Origin: JAQBGV01 sp032128395
GTDB lineage: Bacteria; Planctomycetota; UBA8108; UBA1146
Assembly: GCA_032128395.1 (NCBI GenBank)
Contig: JAQBGV010000122.1
Coordinates: 1-13,773, forward strand
Reading direction: 5' to 3'
Length of the DNA: 13,773 nucleotides
Position 1 is the stretch's first letter. Each line of letters begins with the position of its first letter. Positions 6,860-13,773 of the stretch are shown here, piece by piece. Made by a program: the position numbers and the translations under genes. Below the pieces are notes generated by a model, which was given only the letters and a program-made list of their open reading frames with translations, had not been told where the DNA came from and did not search any database.

Positions 6860-8595
6860 CTCGATCCCGCCTTCTCGCGGCGCGCCCGCAGGCGCGCGAG
6901 GTATGGTTCGAGCTCCCAGGTGTTCGTCACCCGTGCGGGGACGAAACCACCCTTCCGGGCGACCCCGACGCCGAATCGCACATCGTCGAGACCCGCGACC
7001 GAGTGGGCGTCGGGGTGGATCCCGATCACGATCCCCAATTCGGCGAGCCGCCGTCCCCAGCTCCAGTCGAGGTCGAGACGATGGGGACTGGCGTTCACCT
7101 CGACGATCACCCCCTCTTCGGCCGCGACCTGGAGCAAGTGGTCGAGGTCACACTCGTAGGGGTCCCGGCGCAGTAGGAGACGTCCGGTGGGGTGCCCCCA
7201 TACCGTCGTGAACGGATTTCGGAGCGCGCGCTCGAGGCGCTCGGTCTGTGCTTCCTTGGAGAGCGAAAACCCGGTGTGCACCGACGCGACGACGTAGTCG
7301 AGTTCGGCGAGGACTTCATCCGGATAGTCCAGGGATCCGTCGGTGAGGATATCGGACTCGGTCCCGTGCAGGATCGTGAAGCCGGGAAACTCCTCCCGCA
7401 GCGCATCGATCTCGACGCGCTGCTCGCGAAGTCGCTCGATCGACAAGCCCCCGGCGTACGCGGCGACGCGGGAATGGTCCGCGATCCCGAAGAACGACCA
7501 GCCGCGAGCGCGCGCTCCTTCGACCATCTCCCGCAGGGTGTTCCTTCCGTCCGACCAGGTGCTGTGGCAGTGGAGCACCCCGCGCAGATCCTCGAGCCGC
7601 ACCAGCTGGGGGAGCTCTTCCGTCGCTGCTGCGCTCTCGAATTCACCGAGATCCTCGCGCAATTCGGGTGGGATCGGCGCCAAGTCGAGCGCGCGGAAGA
7701 TGTCCGCCTCCGTGGCAGTCTCGATCCGCTCCCCGTGCTCTCCCCACAGCCCGTACTCGTTCAGCTTCCAAGCGCGGTCCTTCGCGCGCTGGCGCAGTCG
7801 CGTGTTGTGCTCCTTCGAGCCGGTGAAGTAGTGCAGCGCCGCGGGGAATTCGATCGGCTCGACGACTCGCAAGTCCACCCCGATCCCCTCGGTCGCGATG
7901 ACCCGGCACTTCTTCTCCCCCTCCGCCTCGACCCGCTCGATCCCGTCGGTGGCAAGAAATGCTGTCCGTGCGGCGGCACCGCTGCCAGCGGAGACGAGGA
8001 TGTCGATGTCGCCGATCGTCTCGCGTCGACGACGCAGGCTCCCGGCGATCTCGACCCGCTCGACCCCCTCCGCACCCTCGACCGCGGCGACGAACCGCGC
8101 GGCGACCGCCTCGGCGGCGGGGACGAGGAATCGGCCGGAGAAGCGCCGCAGCTGCTCGATCCCCTCGAGGATGTCCGCCTCGCTCTTCGGTCCGAACCCC
8201 TTCAGCGGGCGGATGCGGCGCTCCTTCGCCGCGGTCTCGAGCTCGGCGAGAGTCGTGATGCCGAGCCCCTCCCAGAGGCCGCGGATCTTCTTCGGACCGA
8301 CTCCGGGGACCCTGAGGATCTCGAGCAGCGACACGGGGACCGCGGCGCGGATCTCGCTCGCCTCGGAGCTCTCCCCGCCGGTGACCAAGTCCTCGATGAT
8401 CGAAGCGAGGGACTTGCCGATCCCCCGGATCGAGGTGACATCACCGGCAACGACCAATTCCGGGAGGTCCCCCTGCCACGCATCGAGTGACCGGGCCCCA
8501 CTGCGGAACGCGCGGACCTTGTGCACGTTCGCGCCGGCGATCTCGAGGATGTCGGCGAGCACTGCGAGCTCATGGACGATCTGCGGTTGATTCAT
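6856..8595 (-). CDS. polX: DNA polymerase X with PHP phosphoesterase domain
   Basis: The product is 579 aa, close to the ~570 aa of bacterial PolX. This family fills gaps in base-excision repair, and its PHP domain gives 3'-5' exonuclease or AP-endonuclease activity. The N-terminal helix-hairpin-helix region contains IRGIGKSLA (57-65), VPGVGPKKI (96-104) and LKGFGPKSEA (131-140). The polymerase palm has GSLRRRRE (185-192), GDIDIL with D196 and D198, and a third aspartate D241 in GVDLRV. The PHP domain runs from about 338 and carries LHCHSTWSDG (H342, H344, D349), ADHS (H374), GTESD (E413), SVH (H440), GHPTGR (H468) and IHPDAH (D529, H531). All expected catalytic and metal residues are present. 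I chose the ATG at 8593-8595 because MNQPQIVHEL begins the conserved fold and GGGAG lies six bases upstream; the frame stays open further, inside the kinase gene. One base separates it from the kinase stop. Confidence 0.95.
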   Translation of the reverse strand: MNQPQIVHELAVLADILEIAGANVHKVRAFRSGARSLDAWQGDLPELVVAGDVTSIRGIGKSLASIIEDLVTGGESSEASEIRAAVPVSLLEILRVPGVGPKKIRGLWEGLGITTLAELETAAKERRIRPLKGFGPKSEADILEGIEQLRRFSGRFLVPAAEAVAARFVAAVEGAEGVERVEIAGSLRRRRETIGDIDILVSAGSGAAARTAFLATDGIERVEAEGEKKCRVIATEGIGVDLRVVEPIEFPAALHYFTGSKEHNTRLRQRAKDRAWKLNEYGLWGEHGERIETATEADIFRALDLAPIPPELREDLGEFESAAATEELPQLVRLEDLRGVLHCHSTWSDGRNTLREMVEGARARGWSFFGIADHSRVAAYAGGLSIERLREQRVEIDALREEFPGFTILHGTESDILTDGSLDYPDEVLAELDYVVASVHTGFSLSKEAQTERLERALRNPFTTVWGHPTGRLLLRRDPYECDLDHLLQVAAEEGVIVEVNASPHRLDLDWSWGRRLAELGIVIGIHPDAHSVAGLDDVRFGVGVARKGGFVPARVTNTWELEPYLARLRARREKAGSR

Positions 8596-8596
8596 C

Positions 8597-11197
8597 TCAG
8601 TCTCCCGACTTGCCGCCCCCCTCGAGGAAGGACTCCACCTCGGTCGCGACCAGGCTGACCCGCGAGGCCGGGGCACGTCCTTCGGGCCACCAGCCGCGGA
8701 AGGTCCGCCACTCCTTGCGGGCGTCGTCGCCCTTCCCCTCCCCCTCGAGACAGATGATCCGTTCGAGCCAGGAGAGGTAGGCCGCCTCGGGCCAGGGGAA
8801 GACTTCGAGATCATCCGTGACGAAGCCCACGCCATCCAGCGATCGACGCCCCGCCGCCGGATCTCCTCCGACCCGGAGCGCACGGGCGTCCCCGAGGGCG
8901 TGGAGCGGCGCGACGAACCGGCCGAGCGGAGTCGACGGGGCGGTGGATTCCCCTTCGAGCGCGAACGGATCGCCCTCGATGAAGCGGATGAGGAGCAGTG
9001 TCTCCGGCCGCCCCGGATCGACCTGGCGCGCCTCCTGAAGTGCTCGCGTCGCGCCGTCCTTGTCACCGGCGAGGATCAGGATCGCGGCGCGCACGCGCGA
9101 GGCGAGGGAGGGATCGAACGGATCCTCGATCCTGCGTGTTCGCTCGATCGCGCCATCGAATCGTCCTGCGATCGCCAGGATGAGCGCCGTCGCGGTCGAG
9201 GTGTCGGCGTTCGTCGCCGCGCTCTGGGCCGCATCCGCCGCCGGACCGAGCCGCCCCTTCTGGAGCAGGAATGGGATTTTGAGCGTTCCGAGGGGATCGT
9301 TCCCCGGCAGCTCGAAGAGCCGTTCCTGGAATGCGTCGATCACCTCCGCGCGAACTCCCATCGAGAGCGCGAGAGCATGTTCCAGTCGCCACAGGTCCCG
9401 CGATGCCGGGGAGCCCGCGAGGACGCGAAAGCGCTCGAGCGCATCCGAAGCGGTTCCCGCGTCTCCTGCGCGGAGCGCGATCGCGACGCGTTCCCGCGCG
9501 AGCCAGGGGAGACCGATTCCCCGCTCCTCATCGATGGCGCCGAGCAGCTCATCGTCTGGAACGAGAGGATCACGTCGGGCGAGGGCGAGATCGAGGAGCC
9601 GTGCCAGACGGTGCTCACTCCCCCATCGAGCGCCGCGCGAGGTGACGGGGATCTCGAGTACCTCGGCGAGCACTCGCGCCGGCGCAGAAGTGACATCACC
9701 GAGCGGAGAGAGGAGGGTTCGCGCTTCCGCAGGTCGATCGAGAACGACCCAGAGCGACGCCTCCCACGCGGCTGCTTCCGGAAAGGCACCGACCCGGTCG
9801 CGCGCGTAGGCGAAGCGCTCGCGCGCGGCCTCGAGCTCGCCGCCGCCCGCGAGTCGCACCGCCTCGCAGAAGATGAGCAGCGCCTCTTCCGGCACATCGA
9901 CCGTGTTCGAGATCTGGTTCGCGGCCCCGTCGGCGGCGACGCGCTCGGCGATCTTCTTCGCGAGGGGGAGTGCCCCTAGGGCCCGCTCCTCCCGCTGACC
10001 GCGACCGGTCGGAGACTCCCACCGCGCGGTCCACTCGCCGGTGCCGCTCACGTTCCCGACGATCTCGATCGTCCCGGCGAGGAACGGCGGACGCGCCGGT
10101 ACCAGGAGCGCACTGCCTGGATCCTCGGCGGAAATGAGCACTGCGAGGAGGTCGCGCAGGGTGCGACTCGCATCGGTTTCGGCCCCGCCGGGCGCGGTCC
10201 ACGGTCCGACCGAAACGGTCGGCAAGGAAATCGCCCCGCGACGGCCAGGGTCGGCGCCGGTTCGCGGGCGGATACCGAGCGGATCCCTGAAGATCCACGC
10301 AGCCCCGGCGAGGAGCAGGAAGAAGAACAAGATCGGGACAGCTCGCGGCCGACCCCCTTCCGTGGCGCGACGGCGCAGCCGGAAGACGCGCTCGAGCTCG
10401 ACGGCATCCGGGGCCCGGCTCTCGGGGTCGCGGGCGATGAGTGTGCGAATCTGCTCGGCGAGATCGCTCGGCAGGTCCGGGCGGAGCTGTCGCGGGTCGG
10501 CCGCGCGCTCTTCCTGCCGGAGGCGGACGGTGTGCTCGTCCCCGTCCTCTCCGCCGAATGGGAGTTTGCAGGTCACCAGTTCGAAGAGGAGCACGCCGAG
10601 CGCGAACAAGTCGCTCTTCACGGTGCGCGGCTCTCCCGCGAGCAGCTCCGGGGCCATGTAGGCCGGAGTTCCCCAGAGTTCGCCATTGCCGAATTCCTCA
10701 TCCGGCACCGACAGCCCGAAATCCAGCAGTTTCGCCCGACCCGGTTCCCCGGTGATCACCACGTTGTCCGCCTTGAGATCGCCGTGGATGAGACCGGCGG
10801 TGTGCGCGGCGGCGACCGCGGCGGCGATGTCCTGCCCGATGCGAAGACAGCGCGCGACCGGCATCTCGCCGCGCCGCAGCAGCGCGCGCAAGGTCGGACC
10901 CTCGACCCACTCGAACGCGATGAACGCGAGCCCGGTCACCGGATCGGTCCCGGCCTGATAGACCTGGGCGATCCCCGGGTGGGACAGTCGCGAAGTGTTC
11001 TTCGCCTCGGCGATGAGCGCCGGCGCGCGCCGGAGGTCATCGATGAGTTTGAGCGCGACGGTGCGGTCGAGCGTGGTGTCGGTCGCGCGGCAGACGGTGC
11101 CGAACCCTCCGCGGGCGACGACCGAGTCGATGCGGTACTGGAGGATCTTCTGCGGTTGAGGGCTGTTGCTCGTCCCCTGGTCTTCAGTGGGGTGCAC
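8597..11197 (-). CDS. Membrane Ser/Thr protein kinase with TPR-like C-terminal region
   Basis: This 866-aa protein is read from GTG 11195-11197, which has GGGGAG five bases upstream. Another GTG at 11222-11224 would add nine residues but lacks a good site. The kinase domain (about 20-275) has glycine loop ARGGFGTV, catalytic K50 in VALKL, E64 in the C-helix, HGDLKADN (138-145), DFG (159-161) and APE (182-184). The HRD arginine is replaced by glycine, making it a non-RD kinase that may not need activation-loop phosphorylation. One transmembrane helix follows (about 286-303). The remaining ~560 residues should lie outside the membrane. They are alanine-rich helical repeats, for example LEAARERFAYARD and GDKDGATRALQEARQVDPG, which look like diverged TPRs for sensing or scaffolding. 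Kinases of this layout are frequent in Planctomycetota and Acidobacteriota. It overlaps the rimK end by 14 nt and ends one base before polX. Its target is unknown. Confidence 0.93.
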   Translation of the reverse strand: MHPTEDQGTSNSPQPQKILQYRIDSVVARGGFGTVCRATDTTLDRTVALKLIDDLRRAPALIAEAKNTSRLSHPGIAQVYQAGTDPVTGLAFIAFEWVEGPTLRALLRRGEMPVARCLRIGQDIAAAVAAAHTAGLIHGDLKADNVVITGEPGRAKLLDFGLSVPDEEFGNGELWGTPAYMAPELLAGEPRTVKSDLFALGVLLFELVTCKLPFGGEDGDEHTVRLRQEERAADPRQLRPDLPSDLAEQIRTLIARDPESRAPDAVELERVFRLRRRATEGGRPRAVPILFFFLLLAGAAWIFRDPLGIRPRTGADPGRRGAISLPTVSVGPWTAPGGAETDASRTLRDLLAVLISAEDPGSALLVPARPPFLAGTIEIVGNVSGTGEWTARWESPTGRGQREERALGALPLAKKIAERVAADGAANQISNTVDVPEEALLIFCEAVRLAGGGELEAARERFAYARDRVGAFPEAAAWEASLWVVLDRPAEARTLLSPLGDVTSAPARVLAEVLEIPVTSRGARWGSEHRLARLLDLALARRDPLVPDDELLGAIDEERGIGLPWLARERVAIALRAGDAGTASDALERFRVLAGSPASRDLWRLEHALALSMGVRAEVIDAFQERLFELPGNDPLGTLKIPFLLQKGRLGPAADAAQSAATNADTSTATALILAIAGRFDGAIERTRRIEDPFDPSLASRVRAAILILAGDKDGATRALQEARQVDPGRPETLLLIRFIEGDPFALEGESTAPSTPLGRFVAPLHALGDARALRVGGDPAAGRRSLDGVGFVTDDLEVFPWPEAAYLSWLERIICLEGEGKGDDARKEWRTFRGWWPEGRAPASRVSLVATEVESFLEGGGKSGD

Positions 11198-12116
11198 TCG
11201 GGCTCCCCTCTCGCGCGGGTTCACAGGGGTGACCTGCTTCCGCGGTCACTCGCCGCTCGAGCGATGCGATCGCGAGATCGGCGAGGTCTTTCCGGGTCGC
11301 GCCCTCGATCCCTTCGAGCCCTGGTGACCCGTTCACCTCGACGACGAGCGGTCCGGCCGCGCCGCGGAGCAGGTCGACCCCTGTGAATCGAAGCCCGATC
11401 GCAGCGGCGGCGGCCACTGCGAGCGCTCGCTCGTCGGGGGTCGGCTCGATCACCTCCGCGGTCCCCCCCCGGTGGAGGTTCGGTCGGAACTCCCCCGGCC
11501 GTGCGCGACGACGGACCGCGGCCACCACCTCGCCATCGATGACGAGCAGCCGGCGGTCCTCGCCGAGCGCCTCGGGGACGAGCGCCTGCACCAGATGGTC
11601 GCGCCCGGTCATGATCAGGTTCTCGAGGATCGCGACCGCGGCGGCGCGGGTCTCGGCGAGCAACACGCCGCGCCCTTGGGAGCCGTTGAGTGGCTTGATC
11701 ACCACCGGCGCTCCCCCCACGGCATCGATCACCCACTCGAGCGCGTCGAGATCCTTCGCGAGGATCGTCGGAGGGGTCGGGATCCCCGCCGCGACGAGCC
11801 GTTCCGCGGTCCGCAGCTTGTCGAAGGCGCAGGCGATGGCATCGGGGTCATCGAGGGGCACCGCCCCCCCGCTGATCAGCGCGCGCGAGGCGGCGAGGAC
11901 GAGCTGGGGGAGATATCCGCTGAGCCGGGGGACGAACGCGTCGAGCTGCGGCGCGGGTTCGCCGCGCACTCGAAGCTCCGCCCTCCCTCCCCCGACCTGC
12001 ACCGCAAGGTCGAGGAGGCGGAGATGGACCATGTCGTGTCCACGTCGCGATCCCGCGGCGAGGAGACGTTCGGTCGTCGGCAATTCGATCTCACGGGAGA
12101 GTACGCCGATCCGCAC
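11184..12116 (-). CDS. rimK: RimK-type ATP-grasp amino-acid ligase (ribosomal protein S6 glutamylase-like)
   Basis: This 310-aa protein is close in length and sequence to E. coli RimK (300 aa), which adds glutamates to the C-terminus of ribosomal protein S6 using ATP. The start is VRIGVLSREIEL with a GTG codon at 12114-12116 and GGAAGG upstream, matching the start of RimK; a more distant TTG at 12188 is not favoured. ATP-grasp features are DKLRTAERLVAAGIP (K100), VVIKPLNGSQGRGV (K141 and glycine loop 145-150), the FRPNLHRGG loop (210-218), TGVDLLR (D248) and VVEVNGSPGLEGIE (E260, N262). RimK-type ligases also include LysX, MptN and CofF, so the true acceptor is uncertain, but the match to RimK itself runs along the whole chain. 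The last ~15 residues extend past the usual end and overlap the kinase start. It is the first gene of the four-gene operon. Confidence 0.9.
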   Translation of the reverse strand: MRIGVLSREIELPTTERLLAAGSRRGHDMVHLRLLDLAVQVGGGRAELRVRGEPAPQLDAFVPRLSGYLPQLVLAASRALISGGAVPLDDPDAIACAFDKLRTAERLVAAGIPTPPTILAKDLDALEWVIDAVGGAPVVIKPLNGSQGRGVLLAETRAAAVAILENLIMTGRDHLVQALVPEALGEDRRLLVIDGEVVAAVRRRARPGEFRPNLHRGGTAEVIEPTPDERALAVAAAAAIGLRFTGVDLLRGAAGPLVVEVNGSPGLEGIEGATRKDLADLAIASLERRVTAEAGHPCEPAREGSPSAPH

Positions 12117-12158
12117 CGTGGCGTCCTTCCGAGCGGGGGGGGCGTTCCCCGTCGAAAG

Positions 12159-12188
12159 GATGTAGCCGGATCCTCTGGCTGGTGGCAA
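12159..12188 (-). promoter_or_regulatory. Candidate sigma70-like promoter of the rimK operon
   Basis: On the minus strand TTGCCA (12183-12188, five of six bases of TTGACA) is followed after 18 bases by TACATC (12159-12164, three of six of TATAAT). Transcription would start near 12152, leaving a leader of about 36 nt before the GTG. The match is modest and spacing is at the upper limit. Eight consecutive C residues lie in this leader (12135-12142 on the plus strand as G). Confidence 0.3.
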
Positions 12189-12289
12189 GGGCGCGTGGGG
12201 AATGGGAGAGGGGAATCTTCGGCGCGGAGGGGAGAAGTGGCCTTCAGGTCCCCACCGGAGCGGGTTCGCGTTCGGACGCGGCTTCAGAA

Positions 12290-12304
12290 CCAGGCACGGC
12301 CTGG
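12290..12304 (-). terminator. Short perfect hairpin downstream of the thiol dioxygenase gene
   Basis: CCAGGC-ACG-GCCTGG forms a 6-bp perfect stem with a 3-nt loop, 26 bases past the TAG of the dioxygenase. On the minus strand it is followed by TTCTGAA rather than a T-tract, so it would be a weak intrinsic terminator at best. It is the only clear hairpin in the 213-nt gap between the dioxygenase and rimK. Confidence 0.3.
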
Positions 12305-12329
12305 GAAGAAAAGCAGGGGAAAACTCCCT

Positions 12330-12908
12330 CTACCCCACTCCGCTCAGGTTCAGTTCGGAGTCGTACGTCGCCGAAGTGACGCGGCGCTCCGCGGTCTCCG
12401 CGGTGTAGATGTAGAACTCCTTCACCTCGCACCCGTAGCAGTGGAGGGTGATCGCCATCTCTTCGTCGCTGCCGTTCTCCATCCGATGGATATCGACGTG
12501 TGGCGGGAAGACGGTGCCGACCGAACCGGCGGTGCAGAGGAAGGTCTCGACCGGGACGAGGCAGCGGTGCCCCTCCACCTCATCGACGCCGTAGTTGACG
12601 AACCGCATCCGGCCGCTGACGACTCCGAGTACTCCCCAGCTCGGATGGTCGTGAATCGGGGTCCCCTGTCCGGGGCGCCAGACCAGCGCGAGGAGCGAGA
12701 ATCGGTCCTGGGGATCTCGGTGGACGAGGTGACGTGAGTACTTCGAATCTCCGGGGGGAAGGTCGGCGAGCTCGGTCTGGGGGGCGGTCGGAAGGAAGCG
12801 GGCCACCGCGTCGAGAGCGCCATGGATGCGCTCCCGGCTGCTCGTACATCGGCCGACGATCGCGTTCATTTCATCCACGAGAGATGGGATCGAGTCCAAC
12901 GGCGACAT
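12330..12908 (-). CDS. Cysteine-dioxygenase-family thiol dioxygenase (cupin)
   Basis: This 192-aa cytoplasmic non-haem iron enzyme would oxidise a small thiol, such as cysteine or 3-mercaptopropionate, to the sulfinic acid with O2. Iron ligands are visible as HDH (H86, H88) and H141 in DIHR. YSRHLVHRDP (57-66) holds the arginine that binds the substrate carboxylate. TLHCYG (154-159) supplies the Thr-His-Tyr set matching Ser-His-Tyr of mammalian enzymes. The cysteine that forms the Cys-Tyr crosslink in animal enzymes is absent: the bases after HDH encode PSWGV, as in most bacterial members. RFSLLALVWRPGQGTPIHDH is typical of the bacterial group that includes 3-mercaptopropionate dioxygenase, so the substrate is uncertain. 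The start is ATG 12906-12908 with AAGGAA upstream. The frame continues upstream through a 12-bp repeat but without a better start. It is divergent from a universal stress protein gene. Confidence 0.88.
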   Translation of the reverse strand: MSPLDSIPSLVDEMNAIVGRCTSSRERIHGALDAVARFLPTAPQTELADLPPGDSKYSRHLVHRDPQDRFSLLALVWRPGQGTPIHDHPSWGVLGVVSGRMRFVNYGVDEVEGHRCLVPVETFLCTAGSVGTVFPPHVDIHRMENGSDEEMAITLHCYGCEVKEFYIYTAETAERRVTSATYDSELNLSGVG

Positions 12909-12919
12909 CTTCGTTCCTT

Positions 12920-12955
12920 CCACCCATCCGGCCACCCAGCCGGTCACCCATCTGC
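12920..12955. repeat. Three 12-bp imperfect tandem repeats in the dioxygenase leader
   Basis: The units are CCACCCATCCGG, CCACCCAGCCGG and TCACCCATCTGC, head to tail. They lie 12-47 bases upstream of the dioxygenase ATG, in its 5' leader. If translated they would read repeated GWV-x-G, but the AAGGAA site between repeats and ATG argues they are untranslated. They could be a protein- or RNA-binding array, or simple slippage. Confidence 0.7.
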
Positions 12956-13001
12956 TGGGGCCGCCAGCGCGGGCCGTAGCCTCCCGTGACCGAGTGGACC
13001 T

Positions 13002-13030
13002 AGGGTAGCGTTCTCGGCGTTCCTCGGCAA
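13002..13030 (-). promoter_or_regulatory. Candidate sigma70-like promoter of the dioxygenase gene
   Basis: On the minus strand TTGCCG (13025-13030) is followed by exactly 17 bases and TACCCT (13002-13007). The matches are four and three of six bases to the consensus. It would give a leader of about 85 nt containing the 12-bp tandem repeats. Confidence 0.25.
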
Positions 13031-13049
13031 GCCGGGCAAGAGCGGACTC

Positions 13050-13077
13050 TTGATCCCACCGGGGCGCTCGCGATACT
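13050..13077 (+). promoter_or_regulatory. Candidate sigma70-like promoter of the universal stress protein gene
   Basis: TTGATC (13050-13055) and GATACT (13072-13077) are separated by 16 bases, each matching four of six consensus bases. Transcription would start near 13084, about 29 nt before the ATG, with the GGAGGAG ribosome-binding site inside that leader. Confidence 0.3.
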
Positions 13078-13112
13078 CGGAAGCGAGGCGCAAACCCGGA
13101 GGAGACACCCCG

Positions 13113-13568
13113 ATGCAGATCCAGCGGATTCTGCTCCCCACCGATTTCTCCGAGTTCTCGTTCGCGGCGGTCGACCCAGCGACGACGATCGCGCTCGCGA
13201 CGGGGGCGAGGATCGATCTCCTGTTCGTACTCGAGGATCTGCCTTCCGTCCCGATCCTGACCTTCGAGCATCTCCCGGCAGGGACAGCGGAGCGCTTCTA
13301 CGAAGAGTCCCGCGTCCGGGCGGACGAGACCCTCGCGGAGACGATGAAGGAGCGGATCCCCGAAGGGCTGCGCGGAGAGACCTGCATCCGACGCGGGCCG
13401 GCGGCGGCGGGGATCACGCTCGCGGCAGAAGAGCTCTCATCGGACCTGATCGTCATGACTACCCACGGTCGTTCGGGATGGACCAATGCACTGCTCGGCA
13501 GCGTGACCGAGCGCGTCGTCCGGACGGCACCCTGTCCAGTGATGACCGTGAGGGGATTGGAAGGGTGA
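13113..13568 (+). CDS. Universal stress protein, UspA family, single domain
   Basis: This 151-aa cytoplasmic protein has the usual length of a single Usp domain, and such proteins bind ATP or act in stress survival as dimers. The N-terminal strand RILLPTDFSEFS places D11 at the nucleotide position. The C-terminal motif runs from THGRSG (117-122) through LLGSV (127-131) to APCPVMTV (139-146). This fits the ATP-binding GxxG...G(S/T) pattern, with threonine in place of the first glycine as in many members. The ATG at 13113 has GGAGGAG eight bases upstream; an earlier in-frame start at 13050 lacks one. Its divergent partner is the thiol dioxygenase; a shared response to oxidative or sulfur stress is only a guess from position. 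Confidence 0.93.
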   Translation: MQIQRILLPTDFSEFSFAAVDPATTIALATGARIDLLFVLEDLPSVPILTFEHLPAGTAERFYEESRVRADETLAETMKERIPEGLRGETCIRRGPAAAGITLAAEELSSDLIVMTTHGRSGWTNALLGSVTERVVRTAPCPVMTVRGLEG

Positions 13569-13675
13569 TCGAGTGGAGCTCGAGTAGAGTGGGAGAGTGC
13601 TGCACTTCGTTCCGGTCGCCGTGCTCTGTTACCTCAGTCTCCATGACTGCATCGGAATGCTGGCGGGGTGCTAGG

Positions 13676-13773
13676 AGGCTGTCGGAAAACCTCGATTCGG
13701 ACGTCGCCGGCTTGCTCACGCCCTGTCGGACGGCGGCTCAGATCGAGGTATCACCAATACGATCGACCTGAGC
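13676..13773. mobile_element. Possible end of an insertion sequence, cut by the window edge
   Basis: AGGCTGTCGGAAAACC at 13676-13691 resembles the terminal inverted repeats I recall for IS1182-like and related insertion sequences (AGGCTGTC...AAAAC). It is immediately preceded by G and CTAG (13671-13674), a possible short target sequence. The bases after it contain a subterminal inverted repeat, CCTCGAT (13690-13696) and ATCGAGG (13742-13748). No transposase is visible before the edge. The stretch 13569-13675, between the stress protein and this point, holds nothing I can identify beyond a 5-bp hairpin right after the stop codon. Confidence 0.35.

Noticed and set aside
7192..8490. Long plus-strand open frame (432 codons) antisense to polX
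   Set aside because: PolX keeps every catalytic motif on the other strand; this frame shows only skewed composition and no recognisable domain.
8596..9066. N-terminal extension of the polX frame upstream of 8595
   Set aside because: The extra residues are an Arg/Ser-rich shadow of the kinase gene. The conserved fold and ribosome-binding site place the start at 8595.
12909..13271. N-terminal extension of the dioxygenase frame
   Set aside because: It runs into the divergent stress protein gene, has arginine-rich shadow composition, and a good ribosome-binding site precedes the ATG at 12908.
13569..13583. Hairpin TCGAG-TGGAG-CTCGA just after the stress protein stop
   Set aside because: It has only five base pairs and no T-tract; too weak to call a terminator.

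Overview
The window is GC-rich bacterial DNA with strong G/C bias at third codon positions. The gene content is a multihaem cytochrome tail, a long Ser/Thr kinase with a TPR-like tail, two tandem membrane-anchored proteins with a pseudopilin-like C-terminal segment, and dispersed GGGACTGGC/GCCTGTCCC palindromes. Together these suggest a Planctomycetota-like or related environmental lineage. This is inference: no rRNA or marker gene is present to settle it.

Left part (1-3303). The window opens with the last 48 codons of a c-type cytochrome carrying one CxxCH haem site. A tandem heptamer array and a cluster of REP-like palindromes follow. Then come two minus-strand paralogues of unknown function (455 and 469 aa), a tandem duplication. 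Each is followed by the same palindrome exactly flush with its stop codon.

Middle (3304-6382). A secreted PhoD-family metallophosphatase (894 aa, TTG start) runs divergently from the paralogue pair. Beyond it, on the minus strand, is a short three-helix membrane ORF that may be a gene remnant.

Right part (6383-13773). A tightly packed minus-strand operon is read from right to left: a RimK-type ATP-grasp ligase, a membrane Ser/Thr kinase, DNA polymerase X with a PHP domain, and a hotdog acyl-CoA thioesterase. Its genes overlap or nearly touch (14-nt overlap, 1-nt gap, ATGA overlap), so translation is probably coupled. Upstream on the same strand is a cysteine-dioxygenase-family thiol dioxygenase with a 12-bp tandem repeat in its leader. 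It is divergent from a universal stress protein, and plausible sigma70-like promoters lie between them. The last ~100 bases begin with a sequence resembling an insertion-sequence end, cut by the window edge.

Most of the window is recognisable housekeeping or accessory metabolism. I do not see a clear new defence or mobile system. The least explained items are the duplicated paralogue pair with its flush palindromes, the heptamer array that looks expanded from a palindrome arm, and the rimK-kinase-polX-thioesterase operon.
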